Assembly (NCBI GenBank): GCA_944324465.1
Contig: CALUWI010000001.1
Span: 159,023 to 223,022 of the forward strand
DNA: 64,000 bases
Source of the DNA: an uncultured Mucispirillum sp.
GTDB lineage: Bacteria; Chrysiogenota; Deferribacteres; Deferribacterales; Mucispirillaceae
Direction of reading: 5' to 3'
The position numbers were made by a program, and so were the translations under genes. Below, piece after piece: positions 17,615-26,528 of the stretch (positions are counted from its first letter, which is position 1; every line of letters begins with the position of its first letter). The notes below the pieces were generated by a model. The model did no database searches. It was given only the letters and a program-made list of their open reading frames with translations, and was not told the origin of the DNA.

Positions 17615-18258
17615 TAGGAAAAAAACTTAAAGTGTTGCTGAAACAGACCGGCAAGAGACAAATAGATCTGGCAAGACATTTAGGTATCTCTGCATCTCGT
17701 TTATCTAACTATTTAAGTGATAAAAGAGAGCCAGATTTTCAAATGCTTTCTGAAATGGCATACTTCCTAGGCGTTGATTTAAACTATTTTTCCAACAAAA
17801 ATTTTAAAAAGAAACGCAAAGATGATATCTTTGAAGTAGCTGAAGACGGTTATGTTTACGGCAGCGAAAGAGAAAGTATCGTTAAAGTAGCTATTGCACC
17901 AGTAAACGGTAAAAAGAAAGGTATCACTACAAGCACTATTCCTGTTAGTGGTCTTTTCCTTCTTGGAACAAAAAATCCAGAAGAAAATGTTACTGTATTT
18001 GAAGTAAACAGCGAAGTTCCAGCTTTCATTGCTGGCGATAATGATTACTTTATCTGTGTAAAATGTTCTGCTGCTCCACTTAATGACGGAGATATGATAT
18101 TTGAAAACGGCAGAAATATGAAATTTTATCGTTTTTACAGGGATAAAGATTTCGTTGTTCTTATTAACATGGAAAATAACAAAGAGCATTTAAGAGTCAC
18201 TTCTATGAGTGAATTAGAAGGATTCCACAAAGTTCTTTGGCTCATGAAAAAATATTAA
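17611..18258 (+). CDS. XRE-family regulator with S24/LexA-like C-terminal domain
   Basis: 215 residues. The N-terminal helix-turn-helix (RQIDLARHLGISASRLSNYLSDKREPD, about 17-43) is a standard Cro/CI-type domain. After a basic linker, the C-terminal half resembles the S24 peptidase fold of LexA and CI repressors: CSAAPLNDGDMIF aligns with the usual SMxPxxxxGDxv motif, keeping the Ser, and a later NMKFYRFYRD could supply the Lys. The AxG cleavage site is not evident, so it may act as a non-cleaved repressor. It could be a phage-derived repressor kept as a host regulator. It ends before a strong terminator. Confidence 0.8.
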   Translation: MIGKKLKVLLKQTGKRQIDLARHLGISASRLSNYLSDKREPDFQMLSEMAYFLGVDLNYFSNKNFKKKRKDDIFEVAEDGYVYGSERESIVKVAIAPVNGKKKGITTSTIPVSGLFLLGTKNPEENVTVFEVNSEVPAFIAGDNDYFICVKCSAAPLNDGDMIFENGRNMKFYRFYRDKDFVVLINMENNKEHLRVTSMSELEGFHKVLWLMKKY

Positions 18259-18284
18259 TTTCAGCAACTCTAAATGACAACCAC

Positions 18285-18312
18285 GCCCCATTTACATAAA
18301 TGGGGCTTTTTT
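18285..18312 (+). terminator. Rho-independent terminator after the XRE regulator
   Basis: GCCCCATTT-ACAT-AAATGGGGC perfect 9-bp stem followed by T6; 27 bases after the stop codon. Confidence 0.92.
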
Positions 18313-18419
18313 ATTACATATTGTTCAGTTTCATAACAATATAACTTATTTATAAATATATAATTTTTCAAAGCCAACCGTAATATTTATAAATATATCT
18401 GCAAAAAATATAAAAGAAA

Positions 18420-19040
18420 TTATATAAATAATATATATGCCTTTGTTACTCTTACAGCCTGTATTTTAATATTTGTTTGCTTATCTGATAAGTATTTTGA
18501 AAATAAAAGCAGTGCCAGTTTATTTTGGTAATAAGTGTATGCTGGCTTATAATACTTTTCTCCATTTAAGTTACTAAAATCAAGCTCTATAAATGGAAAT
18601 AAGCACAAACCTTTACTTGAAATATTAATAATTTTACCATTTAATGAATTTGCTAAATAATCTTTAAACAGGCAGGAAAGCAGATAGGGCGAAACCACAT
18701 TTACTGCAAACTGGGTTTCAAACCCGTCTGCAGTAATGTTTCTTGTTTTATTTGTTATATCAAAATCTGCTGCATTATTTATTAATACATCAAGTGTTTT
18801 ATATCTGTTTTTATATGTATTAACAGCATCTTTTACACTCTGCATATTAGATAAATCTGCAGTAATATAATCAATATGCCTGCCGCCTGCTTTTAATATA
18901 TCATCACATGCTTTTTCTGCTCTTTCCTTATTTCTGCATATAATAGTAACAAGGCAGTTTTCATTAAAAGATGCCTGCAGTGCTGCTTGAAAGCCTATTC
19001 CGCTGTTTCCCCCTGTAATAATAATATGTTTTTTACACAT
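18420..19040 (-). CDS. Short-chain dehydrogenase/reductase, C-terminally short
   Basis: About 206 residues from the ATG at 19040, preferred over an upstream in-frame TTG. The Rossmann motifs are intact: IITGGNSGIGFQAAL (cofactor loop), CRNKERAEKA (basic residues favouring NADPH), INNAADF, NISSKG with the catalytic Ser, and YTYYQNKLAL with the Tyr-x3-Lys pair. It then ends abruptly with VRVTKAYILFI where relatives continue with the substrate-loop and last helices (usually 250-300 residues). The 3' flank shows no obvious continuation. It overlaps the MFS gene by 8 bases. Possibly inactive or a recent truncation. Confidence 0.75.
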   Translation of the reverse strand: MCKKHIIITGGNSGIGFQAALQASFNENCLVTIICRNKERAEKACDDILKAGGRHIDYITADLSNMQSVKDAVNTYKNRYKTLDVLINNAADFDITNKTRNITADGFETQFAVNVVSPYLLSCLFKDYLANSLNGKIINISSKGLCLFPFIELDFSNLNGEKYYKPAYTYYQNKLALLLFSKYLSDKQTNIKIQAVRVTKAYILFI

Positions 19041-20409
19041 TTTCTCTTTCAAGTGTAGTCTTTAACTGTAAAGCTGCAAAAAGACCTATTAAAACAAATA
19101 CCAGGCAAAGCATAAAGCCATAATTTGCACCATAAGTATATATATTATCAATACCAGCATTATAAGCTTTTTTTGCTCCGTATGATAACATTACAGAAGC
19201 AAGTGCAGTGCCTGCAGCTCCTGCTGTCTGCTGCAAAGTGCTGAGTATTGCTGTACCGTCTGCATTATACTGCTGGGGCAGTGCATTTAATGCATTAGTT
19301 TGAGAAGGTACCTGGCAGAATGCTGCCCCTGTCATAAAGCATATATAGCCTATTAATGCTGTAGTAAATGTTGTTTCTGCAAATACTAAAAAACACATAG
19401 AAAGGCTCATTATAATAAAACCAGGTATAAGCAGTAAACGGACACCTACTTTAGAATATTTTGCACCCATAACTGGAGCAAGCATACCTGAAAATAATGT
19501 GCCGGGAAGTAAAATCATTGATGCTTTTACTGCATTTTCCCCTAATCCCATTTGTGCAAGAATTGGTATTAAAAAAGCAAGAGCAAGCACAGAAGCCATA
19601 GGCATACATACCGTTATAAGTCCTAATGTAAACATTTTATACTTTAATATTTTTATGTTCATAAGCGGATATTTTATTTTAAGCTGTAGAAGAATGAATA
19701 TTCCTAAAAATACAAAGCTAATACATATAAGCAGAATACCATATTCTGTTGAAAGATAGCTTAACCCCATAATAAATGACACAAGTCCTGCACTGCTTAT
19801 GAAAAAAGATTTTATATCAAGATGATAATTTTCCCCTTTTCTTATATCTCTAATAGTAATGCTTCCCATAATAAAAGATACAATAAGAATAGGCAGCATA
19901 AAAAGGAACACCCACCGCCAGCCAAGATATTCTGCAATTAAACCGCCTAAAACAGGACCTAATACAGGAGCAAAGCTCACCACAAGCCCTACAATACCCA
20001 GCAGTGCACCACGCTGATAAGGTGTTGTTTCTTCAAGAACTATATTTGTTAAAAGCGGCAGAGAACAGCCTGTGCCTACTGCCATAATAAGCCTGCCTAA
20101 AAGCAGCATTGTAAAGCTGGTTGCAAAAGCACCCATTATAGTTCCTGTAATAAATATAATAACTGCAGCTTTAAAAAGCAGTTTAGTAGATATTGTTTTT
20201 ACTAAAAAAGGGGAAAGAGGGATAGCTACTGCTAAAAGCAGCAGAAATCCAGAAGTAAGCCATTGAACTGCTACTGCAGACACATGGAACTCCTCCATTA
20301 AATGGGGAGATACAATGGCTAAACTTGTTTCTGAAAATATTCCCATAAAAGTAAGAATAGCAAGGGATATTACAGTTATAATCAGCCTTGCTGAAAATGA
20401 ATTACTCAT
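19033..20409 (-). CDS. MFS multidrug efflux transporter (DHA2/EmrB-like)
   Basis: 458 residues with about 14 hydrophobic segments. Landmarks: VSAVAVQWLTSGFLLLLAVAIPLSPFL near the start, LLLGRLIMAVGTGCSLPLLTNIVLEETTP around 105 and GPVLGGLIAEYLGWRWVFLFMLPI around 150, the motif C antiporter signature and following region of DHA2 drug:H+ exporters. Expected to export hydrophobic drugs or bile-like compounds across the inner membrane. No membrane-fusion or outer-membrane partner lies next to it; the downstream gene is a short SDR with which it is cotranscribed. Confidence 0.9.
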   Translation of the reverse strand: MSNSFSARLIITVISLAILTFMGIFSETSLAIVSPHLMEEFHVSAVAVQWLTSGFLLLLAVAIPLSPFLVKTISTKLLFKAAVIIFITGTIMGAFATSFTMLLLGRLIMAVGTGCSLPLLTNIVLEETTPYQRGALLGIVGLVVSFAPVLGPVLGGLIAEYLGWRWVFLFMLPILIVSFIMGSITIRDIRKGENYHLDIKSFFISSAGLVSFIMGLSYLSTEYGILLICISFVFLGIFILLQLKIKYPLMNIKILKYKMFTLGLITVCMPMASVLALAFLIPILAQMGLGENAVKASMILLPGTLFSGMLAPVMGAKYSKVGVRLLLIPGFIIMSLSMCFLVFAETTFTTALIGYICFMTGAAFCQVPSQTNALNALPQQYNADGTAILSTLQQTAGAAGTALASVMLSYGAKKAYNAGIDNIYTYGANYGFMLCLVFVLIGLFAALQLKTTLERENV

Positions 20410-20452
20410 ATTTTCACCTGCATATTATGTAATGCAGAATGAGAAGATATTA

Positions 20453-21055
20453 TTAAACCAGCTGAACTCCATCCTTCCAGTTATTGTATGCTGTTTTTAT
20501 TATTTCTACACATGAATTAATACCCATATCGCTGTTAACGCTTAAATGATATGAGCGTAAATCACCCCATTTTTTATCAGTATAGTAATCGTAATATGCA
20601 GCTCTGTCTTTATCATATCTTGTAATAAATGATTTTACATTGCTTACTTTGTCGCCATATAATTTTGTGATTCTTTCTATTCTGTTTTCCATAGAGGCAT
20701 AAACAAAAACATTTAAAACATCTTTCCTGTCCTGCAAAACATAGTCTGCACATCTTCCTACAATAACGCAGTCGCCTTCATCAGCTATTTTTGATATAAC
20801 TTCTGCTTCTGCATGAAATACTACATGAGTTAAAGGCATTTGCAGTGTTACATCATAACCTGCATATTTTATAGCTTCTTCTCTATAAAGCTCTGCCTCA
20901 TTAATAAATTTTTCTGACAACCCACTTTTTTCAGAAATCATTTCAACAAGGCCCCTATCATAAAAAGGAATTTTTAGCTGCTCTGCCAGTGCCTGACCAA
21001 TAAGCCTGCCTCCAGAACCATATTCCCTGCTTATAGTGATAATACAGCCAGCCAT
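20453..21055 (-). CDS. Cytidylate-kinase-like P-loop protein
   Basis: 200 residues from the ATG at 21055, chosen because AAGGAGG lies 6 bases upstream; a longer in-frame extension to 21115 lacks such a site. ITISREYGSGGRLIGQALAEQL is the altered P-loop of the cytidylate_kin2 family, with SREYGSGG in place of a classic GxxGxGKS. Further landmarks are FYDRGLVEMIS, CVIVGRCADYVL and RYDKDRAAYYDYYTDKKWGD. The family is common in anaerobes, often beside transport or regulatory genes. The true substrate is not established; an nucleoside-monophosphate kinase role is only inferred. Confidence 0.8.
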   Translation of the reverse strand: MAGCIITISREYGSGGRLIGQALAEQLKIPFYDRGLVEMISEKSGLSEKFINEAELYREEAIKYAGYDVTLQMPLTHVVFHAEAEVISKIADEGDCVIVGRCADYVLQDRKDVLNVFVYASMENRIERITKLYGDKVSNVKSFITRYDKDRAAYYDYYTDKKWGDLRSYHLSVNSDMGINSCVEIIKTAYNNWKDGVQLV

Positions 21056-21243
21056 ATCTGCCTCCTTAATATATACTACTTCAAATACATAGTAACACAC
21101 AGATTTTTGAAACACAAGAATAATAACTATAAAATATTAATATAAAAGACAGATTTTAATAAATTGTATAATAAAAAATATAATGACAATTTTTTATAGA
21201 TGTATTAAATTATAACTGATTAATAATATTACATGAGGAAATT

Positions 21244-22020
21244 ATGGATAACTTAAAAATAGCTGGCAGACAGTTTAAAAGCAGGCTTATGATAGGTACT
21301 GGTAAATTTCAGTCATCATCTGTTATGGAGCAGGCATTAAATGCTTCTGGAGCTGAAATTGTAACTGTTGCATTAAGGCGTGTTGATATTAATGATAATA
21401 ATGACGATATATTAAACCATATTGATAGAAATAAATATCTGCTTCTTCCAAATACTTCTGGTGCATCTAATGCAGAAGAAGCAGTGCGTCTTGCGCGCCT
21501 TGCCCGTGCTGCAGGGTGCGAACCATGGGTAAAATTAGAAGTAACACCAGACCCTTATCATTTACTTCCTGACCCAATAGAAACTTTAAAAGCTGCAGAA
21601 ATTTTAGTAAAAGACGGCTTTAATGTAATGCCTTATATTAATGCAGACCCAGTTTTGGCAAAACATTTAGAAGAAGCAGGCTGTGTAACAGTTATGCCTC
21701 TTGCTGCCCCTATTGGCACAAATAAAGGTATAAAAACAGCAGAAATGATAAAAATAATTATAGAAAATTCATCAGTTCCTGTTGTAGTAGATGCAGGACT
21801 TGGACTTCCAAGCCATGCAGCAGAAGCTATTGAATTAGGTGCAGATGCTGTGCTTGTAAATACAGCAATTGCTGCGGCTTCTGACCCAGTGAAAATGGCA
21901 GAAGCTTTTAAATATGCAGTGCAGGCTGCCTCTCTTGCAGTAAATGCAGGCCCTGCCCCTGTTTCTTACTATGCAAATCCATCAAGCCCAGTGAAAGGTT
22001 TATTAAAGGATATATTATAA
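21244..22020 (+). CDS. thiG: Thiazole synthase
   Basis: 258 residues behind TGAGGAAATT. ThiG builds the thiazole phosphate of thiamine from deoxyxylulose phosphate, dehydroglycine and ThiS thiocarboxylate. Landmarks: [27 protein letters not shown], the [22 protein letters not shown] block, [28 protein letters not shown] and [30 protein letters not shown]. Full length. ThiH follows with one-base overlap (TAATG). thiS and thiF, usually adjacent, are not in the window. No TPP riboswitch is visible upstream. Confidence 0.96.
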   Translation: MDNLKIAGRQFKSRLMIGTGKFQSSSVMEQALNASGAEIVTVALRRVDINDNNDDILNHIDRNKYLLLPNTSGASNAEEAVRLARLARAAGCEPWVKLEVTPDPYHLLPDPIETLKAAEILVKDGFNVMPYINADPVLAKHLEEAGCVTVMPLAAPIGTNKGIKTAEMIKIIIENSSVPVVVDAGLGLPSHAAEAIELGADAVLVNTAIAAASDPVKMAEAFKYAVQAASLAVNAGPAPVSYYANPSSPVKGLLKDIL

Positions 22021-23147
22021 TGAGTTTTTATGAAGTAATAAAAGAATACCCTTATGACTATGTAAAAGATTTAATATATAATGCAGATGAAAATAAAATA
22101 AAAAATGCTCTATACAAAGAAAGACTTACAGCGAAAGATTTAGCATATCTTTTAAGCCCAAAAGCTGAAATTTATTTAGAAGAAATGGCAGAAATTTCCC
22201 ATAATATTACATGCCAGCGTTTTGGTAAAACTATTAGAATATATGCTCCAATTTATCTTTCAAACTACTGTACAAACAGCTGTATATACTGTGGCTTTAA
22301 CCGTAAAAACAGTATACCCCGTGTTGCCTTAACTCTTGATGAGATAAGAAAAGAAGCTGAAATAGTTGCATCACATGGTATAAAAAATGTTATCCTTGTA
22401 ACTGGGGATAATATGAAAAAGTTCTCTTTTGATATGCTCATGCAGTCTGTAAAGCTGTGTGCTGAATATTTTCCACTTGTTTCAATAGAAGTGCCTTCAC
22501 TTACTTTCAAGCAGTATGAAGAACTGCATAATGCTGGAGCAGACGGACTTACAATGTTTCAGGAAACTTATATAGAGAGCTTGTACCCATCATTTCATCC
22601 TGCAGGTCCAAAATCTGACTATTTATACAGGCTGGATACTCCAGAAAGAGCAGCAGCAGCTGGTATGCGTTTTATTGGTCTTGGTGCACTGCTTGGTTTA
22701 GCAGATTATAGAATAGATACTTTTTATATGTGCCTGCATGCAGAATATTTATCTAAAAAATACTGGCGAAGCCTTATTTCTTCATCATTTCCACGGATTA
22801 GGCATGCAGCTGGCGAATATAAGCCAGAATATAATGTAACTGATAGAAATTTACTGCAGCTTATATTTGCTTACAGAATATTTCTTCATGATGCTGGAGT
22901 TAATATATCTACACGAGAGCCTGCCTCATTAAGAGATAAACTTGTATATCTTGGTGCAACAATTATGAGTGCAGGTTCAAAAACAGAGCCGGGTGGATAC
23001 AGTGCTGCACAAGATGATGCTGCTCAGTTTTCCATAGAAGATAACAGGTCTGTAGAAGAATTCTGCAGCACTATTAAAAAACTTGGCTTTGACCCAGTAT
23101 TCAAAGACTGGGATAATTCTATGCAGGGCATAAATTTTGCTAAGTAA
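22020..23147 (+). CDS. thiH: 2-iminoacetate synthase (radical SAM)
   Basis: 375 residues. The radical-SAM cluster motif is SNYCTNSCIYCGF (about 83-95). Other landmarks are VILVTGD, IEVPSLTFKQYEELHNAGADGLTMFQETY and the C-terminal region with TREPASLRDKL and MSAGSKTEPGGY. The enzyme cleaves tyrosine to p-cresol and dehydroglycine, the glycine-derived substrate of ThiG, which marks the oxygen-sensitive thiamine route of anaerobes. It is coupled to thiG. Confidence 0.95.
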   Translation: MSFYEVIKEYPYDYVKDLIYNADENKIKNALYKERLTAKDLAYLLSPKAEIYLEEMAEISHNITCQRFGKTIRIYAPIYLSNYCTNSCIYCGFNRKNSIPRVALTLDEIRKEAEIVASHGIKNVILVTGDNMKKFSFDMLMQSVKLCAEYFPLVSIEVPSLTFKQYEELHNAGADGLTMFQETYIESLYPSFHPAGPKSDYLYRLDTPERAAAAGMRFIGLGALLGLADYRIDTFYMCLHAEYLSKKYWRSLISSSFPRIRHAAGEYKPEYNVTDRNLLQLIFAYRIFLHDAGVNISTREPASLRDKLVYLGATIMSAGSKTEPGGYSAAQDDAAQFSIEDNRSVEEFCSTIKKLGFDPVFKDWDNSMQGINFAK

Positions 23148-23200
23148 AAAATAATAGTTGATTTATATTGAATTTATTATATAAAATACACTGGTAGGTT

Positions 23201-24202
23201 ATGAAAAAGTTTTTATTTTTACTATTCTTTTTAGGTCTTTTAGCTGGCGGTGGTGCTTATTTATATTTTACAGATTTTAACCTTGTAAAAAAATATATTA
23301 CACCACACATTCATGAAACGGTAATGGCAAAAATACCTGAAAAGATTAAAAAGTATATTACAGTAGAGGATAATGCTTCAAAAGCTCTTAATGAACTTGG
23401 TGCTCCCCTTGATGTACCTGTTACTAAGTTTGATTCCCAATATGTATCAAATGACAACCCTATTTTTGAGGCTTTCAGGAAAGGTACAAAAGAAGATATT
23501 TTAAAAGCAATAGAATCTACTGATAATGTTGATATTTTTGATGTTACTGGCAGAACACCACTTATGTATTCAGCTTTTAGAGATGATACAAGTATTGCAG
23601 AAGTGATACTAAATAAAGGTGCTGATATTAACTTTAAAGACAGGTGGGGACATACTGCATTAATGTATGCTGCAAAATACGGCAATGCAAATATGGTAAA
23701 TTATTTCCTTTCAAAAGGTGCTGATATTAATGTGGTAGGCACTGACGGGGAAACACCAGTTTCTGCTGCTGCATTTGACGGTAATATTGATGTGCTTACA
23801 AAGTTTTTAGACTATGGGGCAGATATAAATATACAAGATGATTATGGCAATACACCACTAATGAAAGCAGCTATTAACGGCAACCAGAAAGCACTGCAGA
23901 TGCTTATAGAGTATGGTGCAAATGTAAACAGCCAGAATAAAGACGGCTTAACAGCTTTAATGCTTGCTTCAGAAAGCGGAAGATATAATACTGCTAAACT
24001 GCTTTTAGATAATGGTGCAGATACTTCCATTAAAGATAATGCAGGTGAAAATGTTTTAGACCATGCAAGGAAATTTGGCCATGACCATATTGTTGCTCTG
24101 CTTCGTCAGTATATGGTAGTAGATGAGCCTAAAATCAATAATAACGGTGATACAATAAATATTAATCTAAATAATAATGATTCAAATATTATAATGCATT
24201 AA
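23201..24202 (+). CDS. Membrane-anchored or exported ankyrin-repeat protein
   Basis: 333 residues. N-terminal hydrophobic segment (about 1-22, LLFFLGLLAGGGAYLYF) as a signal anchor, a linker to about 90, then roughly six ankyrin repeats (from NPIFEAFRKGTKEDILKAIE; DVTGRTPLMYSAFRDD; DRWGHTALMYAAKYGN; GTDGETPVSAAAFDGN; DDYGNTPLMKAAINGN; NKDGLTALMLASESGR) and an Asn/Asp-rich tail. Ankyrin repeats bind protein partners; here the partner would be in the periplasm. It precedes threonine deaminase by 21 bases, but I see no functional link. A related, larger ankyrin protein is encoded at 26529-28784. Confidence 0.85.
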   Translation: MKKFLFLLFFLGLLAGGGAYLYFTDFNLVKKYITPHIHETVMAKIPEKIKKYITVEDNASKALNELGAPLDVPVTKFDSQYVSNDNPIFEAFRKGTKEDILKAIESTDNVDIFDVTGRTPLMYSAFRDDTSIAEVILNKGADINFKDRWGHTALMYAAKYGNANMVNYFLSKGADINVVGTDGETPVSAAAFDGNIDVLTKFLDYGADINIQDDYGNTPLMKAAINGNQKALQMLIEYGANVNSQNKDGLTALMLASESGRYNTAKLLLDNGADTSIKDNAGENVLDHARKFGHDHIVALLRQYMVVDEPKINNNGDTININLNNNDSNIIMH

Positions 24203-24223
24203 AAGTGAGAAAAGGTATAGTAT

Positions 24224-25432
24224 ATGGTTAATAATCTTAAAAAAGATATTGAAGCAGCTTATGAGGCTGTTTCTCCTTATGTAAAAAATATTCCGCTTTA
24301 TCATTCTGCTTCATTTTCAGAAAACTATAGAGCAGGTATATATTTTAAACTTGAAAATCTGCAGAGAACAGGTTCATTTAAAGTCCGCGGTGCATTAAAT
24401 GCGATACTTAAAAATAAAGAAAAATGTGCCAATGGTGTTATTACTGCCAGTGCAGGCAACCATGCTCAAGGTGTTGCATTCAGTGCAAAATTAATAGGTG
24501 TAAAAGCAGTAATCGTTATGCCTGTGCATACTCCGCTTGTTAAAATAAACAACACAAAATCATACGGTGCTGAAGTTGTGCTCTATGGCGAAACCTATGA
24601 TGATGCAGCTACTCAGGCAGAAATACTTGCAGAAGAAAGAGGGCTTTATTTAATTCACCCTTTTAATAATATTGATGTTATAGCAGGACAAGGTACTATT
24701 GCAGTAGAATTTTTAAAAGAAATGCAGGATGCTGATAATGTGATTATACCTGTTGGCGGCGGTGGTCTTGCTTCTGGTATTGCTGCATATTTAAAAGAAA
24801 GCGGAAGTAAAGCAAAAATAATAGGTGTACAGTCTGAAGCTGTAAGCGGTATGACTGCATCTCTCCGCAAAAGAAGAATTGTAAGAGTTACAGGCTCATC
24901 TATTATTGCAGAAGGTATTTCTGTAAAAACACCGGGTGATATTACTTATGAAATATGCTCTAAATATCTTGATGATATAGTTACTGTATCAGAAAATATG
25001 ATAGCAGCATCAATTTTAGAATATATGGAAAAAGCAAAACTTGTAGTAGAAGGTGCTGGTGCTGCTCCACTTGCTGCAATAATGTCTAGAAGTATTGATT
25101 ATAAAGATAAAAAGAACATATTAATAGTTTCCGGCGGAAATATTGATATCAATATGATTTCAAGAATTATCAGTAAAGGTATGTCTACATCAGGCAGATT
25201 TTTAGAAATTACATTAAACCTTAAAGATATACCGGGCTCACTTGCTCATATTACTAAGTTTTTAGCAGATGAAGGTGCTAATATATTAGATATACGACAT
25301 GACAGATTTGGTGCTGGACTTCCTATTGGATTTTCAAGAGTAAATTTAGAGCTTGAAACAAAAAGTATGGAACATATTGAGCAGATAGTAATTTCCTTGA
25401 AAAAAGCTGGTTTTGATGTTACAGTATGCTAA
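24224..25432 (+). CDS. ilvA: Threonine ammonia-lyase with ACT domain
   Basis: 402 residues. PLP enzyme converting threonine to 2-oxobutyrate plus ammonia. Landmarks: NLQRTGSFKVRGALNA with the PLP Lys (about 55), TASAGNHAQGVA, IPVGGGGLASGIAAYLK (phosphate loop), and a single C-terminal ACT domain (about 325-400, SGRFLEITLNLKDIPGSLAHITKFL). The one-ACT layout is that of the shorter IlvA/TdcB-type enzymes found in many anaerobes, so it may serve isoleucine synthesis or catabolism; context does not decide. Confidence 0.93.
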   Translation: MVNNLKKDIEAAYEAVSPYVKNIPLYHSASFSENYRAGIYFKLENLQRTGSFKVRGALNAILKNKEKCANGVITASAGNHAQGVAFSAKLIGVKAVIVMPVHTPLVKINNTKSYGAEVVLYGETYDDAATQAEILAEERGLYLIHPFNNIDVIAGQGTIAVEFLKEMQDADNVIIPVGGGGLASGIAAYLKESGSKAKIIGVQSEAVSGMTASLRKRRIVRVTGSSIIAEGISVKTPGDITYEICSKYLDDIVTVSENMIAASILEYMEKAKLVVEGAGAAPLAAIMSRSIDYKDKKNILIVSGGNIDINMISRIISKGMSTSGRFLEITLNLKDIPGSLAHITKFLADEGANILDIRHDRFGAGLPIGFSRVNLELETKSMEHIEQIVISLKKAGFDVTVC

Positions 25433-25456
25433 GTATATATAAAAAGGAGTACTTGT

Positions 25457-25918
25457 ATGAAGGCAGAATACCTTAACTGCGTTATGGCTGGTGTATTAGA
25501 TGTGATAGACCAGTGCTTTCATGTAGAATGTAAAAAAGGCAAGCCTTATGTATATCATTATGATATAAATTTAAACCACCTTTCTGCTGTTATTAGAATG
25601 GCTGGTGATAAAAAAGGGGCATTTGTTATTGCACTTAGTGAAGATGATGCAAAAAAAATGGCAAGTGCCTTAATAATGGAAGAAAAACAGTTTCTTGATA
25701 AAGATGTTATGGATGCTATCGGTGAAATTATCAACATGATTTCTGGTAGTGCAAAAGGAAAACTTACTGAACTTGGGTTTACTTTTAAATTAAGTACTCC
25801 TACATTTGTATTAGGAAAAGGAACAAGGCTTTTTAAAGAAGTGGAATATGCTCCATATATATGTGTTCCATTTTCAACCGATGTGGGAGATTTTACAATA
25901 CAAGTTTCATTGAGGTGA
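25457..25918 (+). CDS. cheX: CheX-like chemotaxis phosphatase
   Basis: 153 residues behind AAGGAGTA. The motif DAIGEIINMISGSAKGKL (about 93-110) has the ExxN pair of CheC/CheX phosphatases that dephosphorylate CheY-P. Fold pattern (AVIRMAGDKKGAFVIALS and late VCVPFSTDVGDFTIQVSL strands) agrees. It is separated from any chemotaxis cluster. It probably adjusts flagellar motor signalling together with unlinked che genes. Confidence 0.8.
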   Translation: MKAEYLNCVMAGVLDVIDQCFHVECKKGKPYVYHYDINLNHLSAVIRMAGDKKGAFVIALSEDDAKKMASALIMEEKQFLDKDVMDAIGEIINMISGSAKGKLTELGFTFKLSTPTFVLGKGTRLFKEVEYAPYICVPFSTDVGDFTIQVSLR

Positions 25919-25922
25919 TATT

Positions 25923-26312
25923 ATGAAAAAATCAGCTTTATCTATTGCTTTTATTTTAGTATGCAGTATTGCTTTTGCTCAGCCTGTACCGCCTGCAGCA
26001 CCAATATACAGCGAAGTATATACTATTGCTGACTGCCTTAATTCTTATGAAGGCACAACATGCATTATTACTGGCAAAGTAACAGGAATGGATACAGTAT
26101 ATCACCATAACAGATATATTATAAAAGACAGCACTGGAGAAATGTCTGCTAATTTTTCTCACCATGTTATAGGAAATTATACAGATATTACTTCAGGCAC
26201 ATATAAAATTATTGGTGAAATAAGAGGTGTAAACCATCATCCAGATATGCACAGAGCACCAAAACACCATCTTGATGCGCATTTAGCAGTCAGATATATG
26301 GAAAAACAGTAA
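25923..26312 (+). CDS. Exported OB-fold protein (YgiW/YdeI-like)
   Basis: 129 residues with a signal peptide ending SIAFAQ. The mature part (TIADCLNSYEGTTCIITGKVTGM, then YIIKDSTGEMSANFS, then SGTYKIIGEIRGV) follows the OB-fold layout of the bacterial oligonucleotide/oligosaccharide-binding-fold family linked to stress tolerance. The tail is His-rich (HHPDMHRAPKHHLDAH), which could bind metal. It follows cheX by four bases. Family call is tentative. Confidence 0.6.
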   Translation: MKKSALSIAFILVCSIAFAQPVPPAAPIYSEVYTIADCLNSYEGTTCIITGKVTGMDTVYHHNRYIIKDSTGEMSANFSHHVIGNYTDITSGTYKIIGEIRGVNHHPDMHRAPKHHLDAHLAVRYMEKQ

Positions 26313-26320
26313 CATAAAAT

Positions 26321-26525
26321 ATGAATAAAAAAATACTCTCTTATATCTCTTTCTTTGCTTTGTTTTGCACTGGCTGATATAAGAGTTGTTACTGCAAATA
26401 TTTTAGCAGATACAGGAAGAATAAATACTGGGATGGGTATTCTTATGACAATGCAGGCTGCAGGGGCTGCCCTGTTTGTATTCATATTTTCTTATAAATT
26501 TGTAAAAGGCTTTGCAGTTAAGTAA
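26321..26525 (+). pseudogene. Remnant of an MFS transporter gene
   Basis: ATG at 26321 opens MNKK and then shifts frame at an A7 tract (26327-26333); skipping one A joins it to an open frame ending at TAA 26523-26525. That frame reads ADIRVVTANILADTGRINTG, then MGILMTMQAAGAALFVFIF, which strongly resembles the loop and last membrane helices of MFS carriers (TGRxNxxxGxxxTxxxxGAAL). Only about 65 codons remain, so this is a deletion remnant of a 400-residue transporter. Confidence 0.6.
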
Positions 26526-26528
26526 GTT

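Noticed and set aside
21116-21243. TPP riboswitch before thiG
   Set aside because: None of the conserved TPP-aptamer segments (CUGAGA, ACCUGAUC) is present in the short AT-rich leader.
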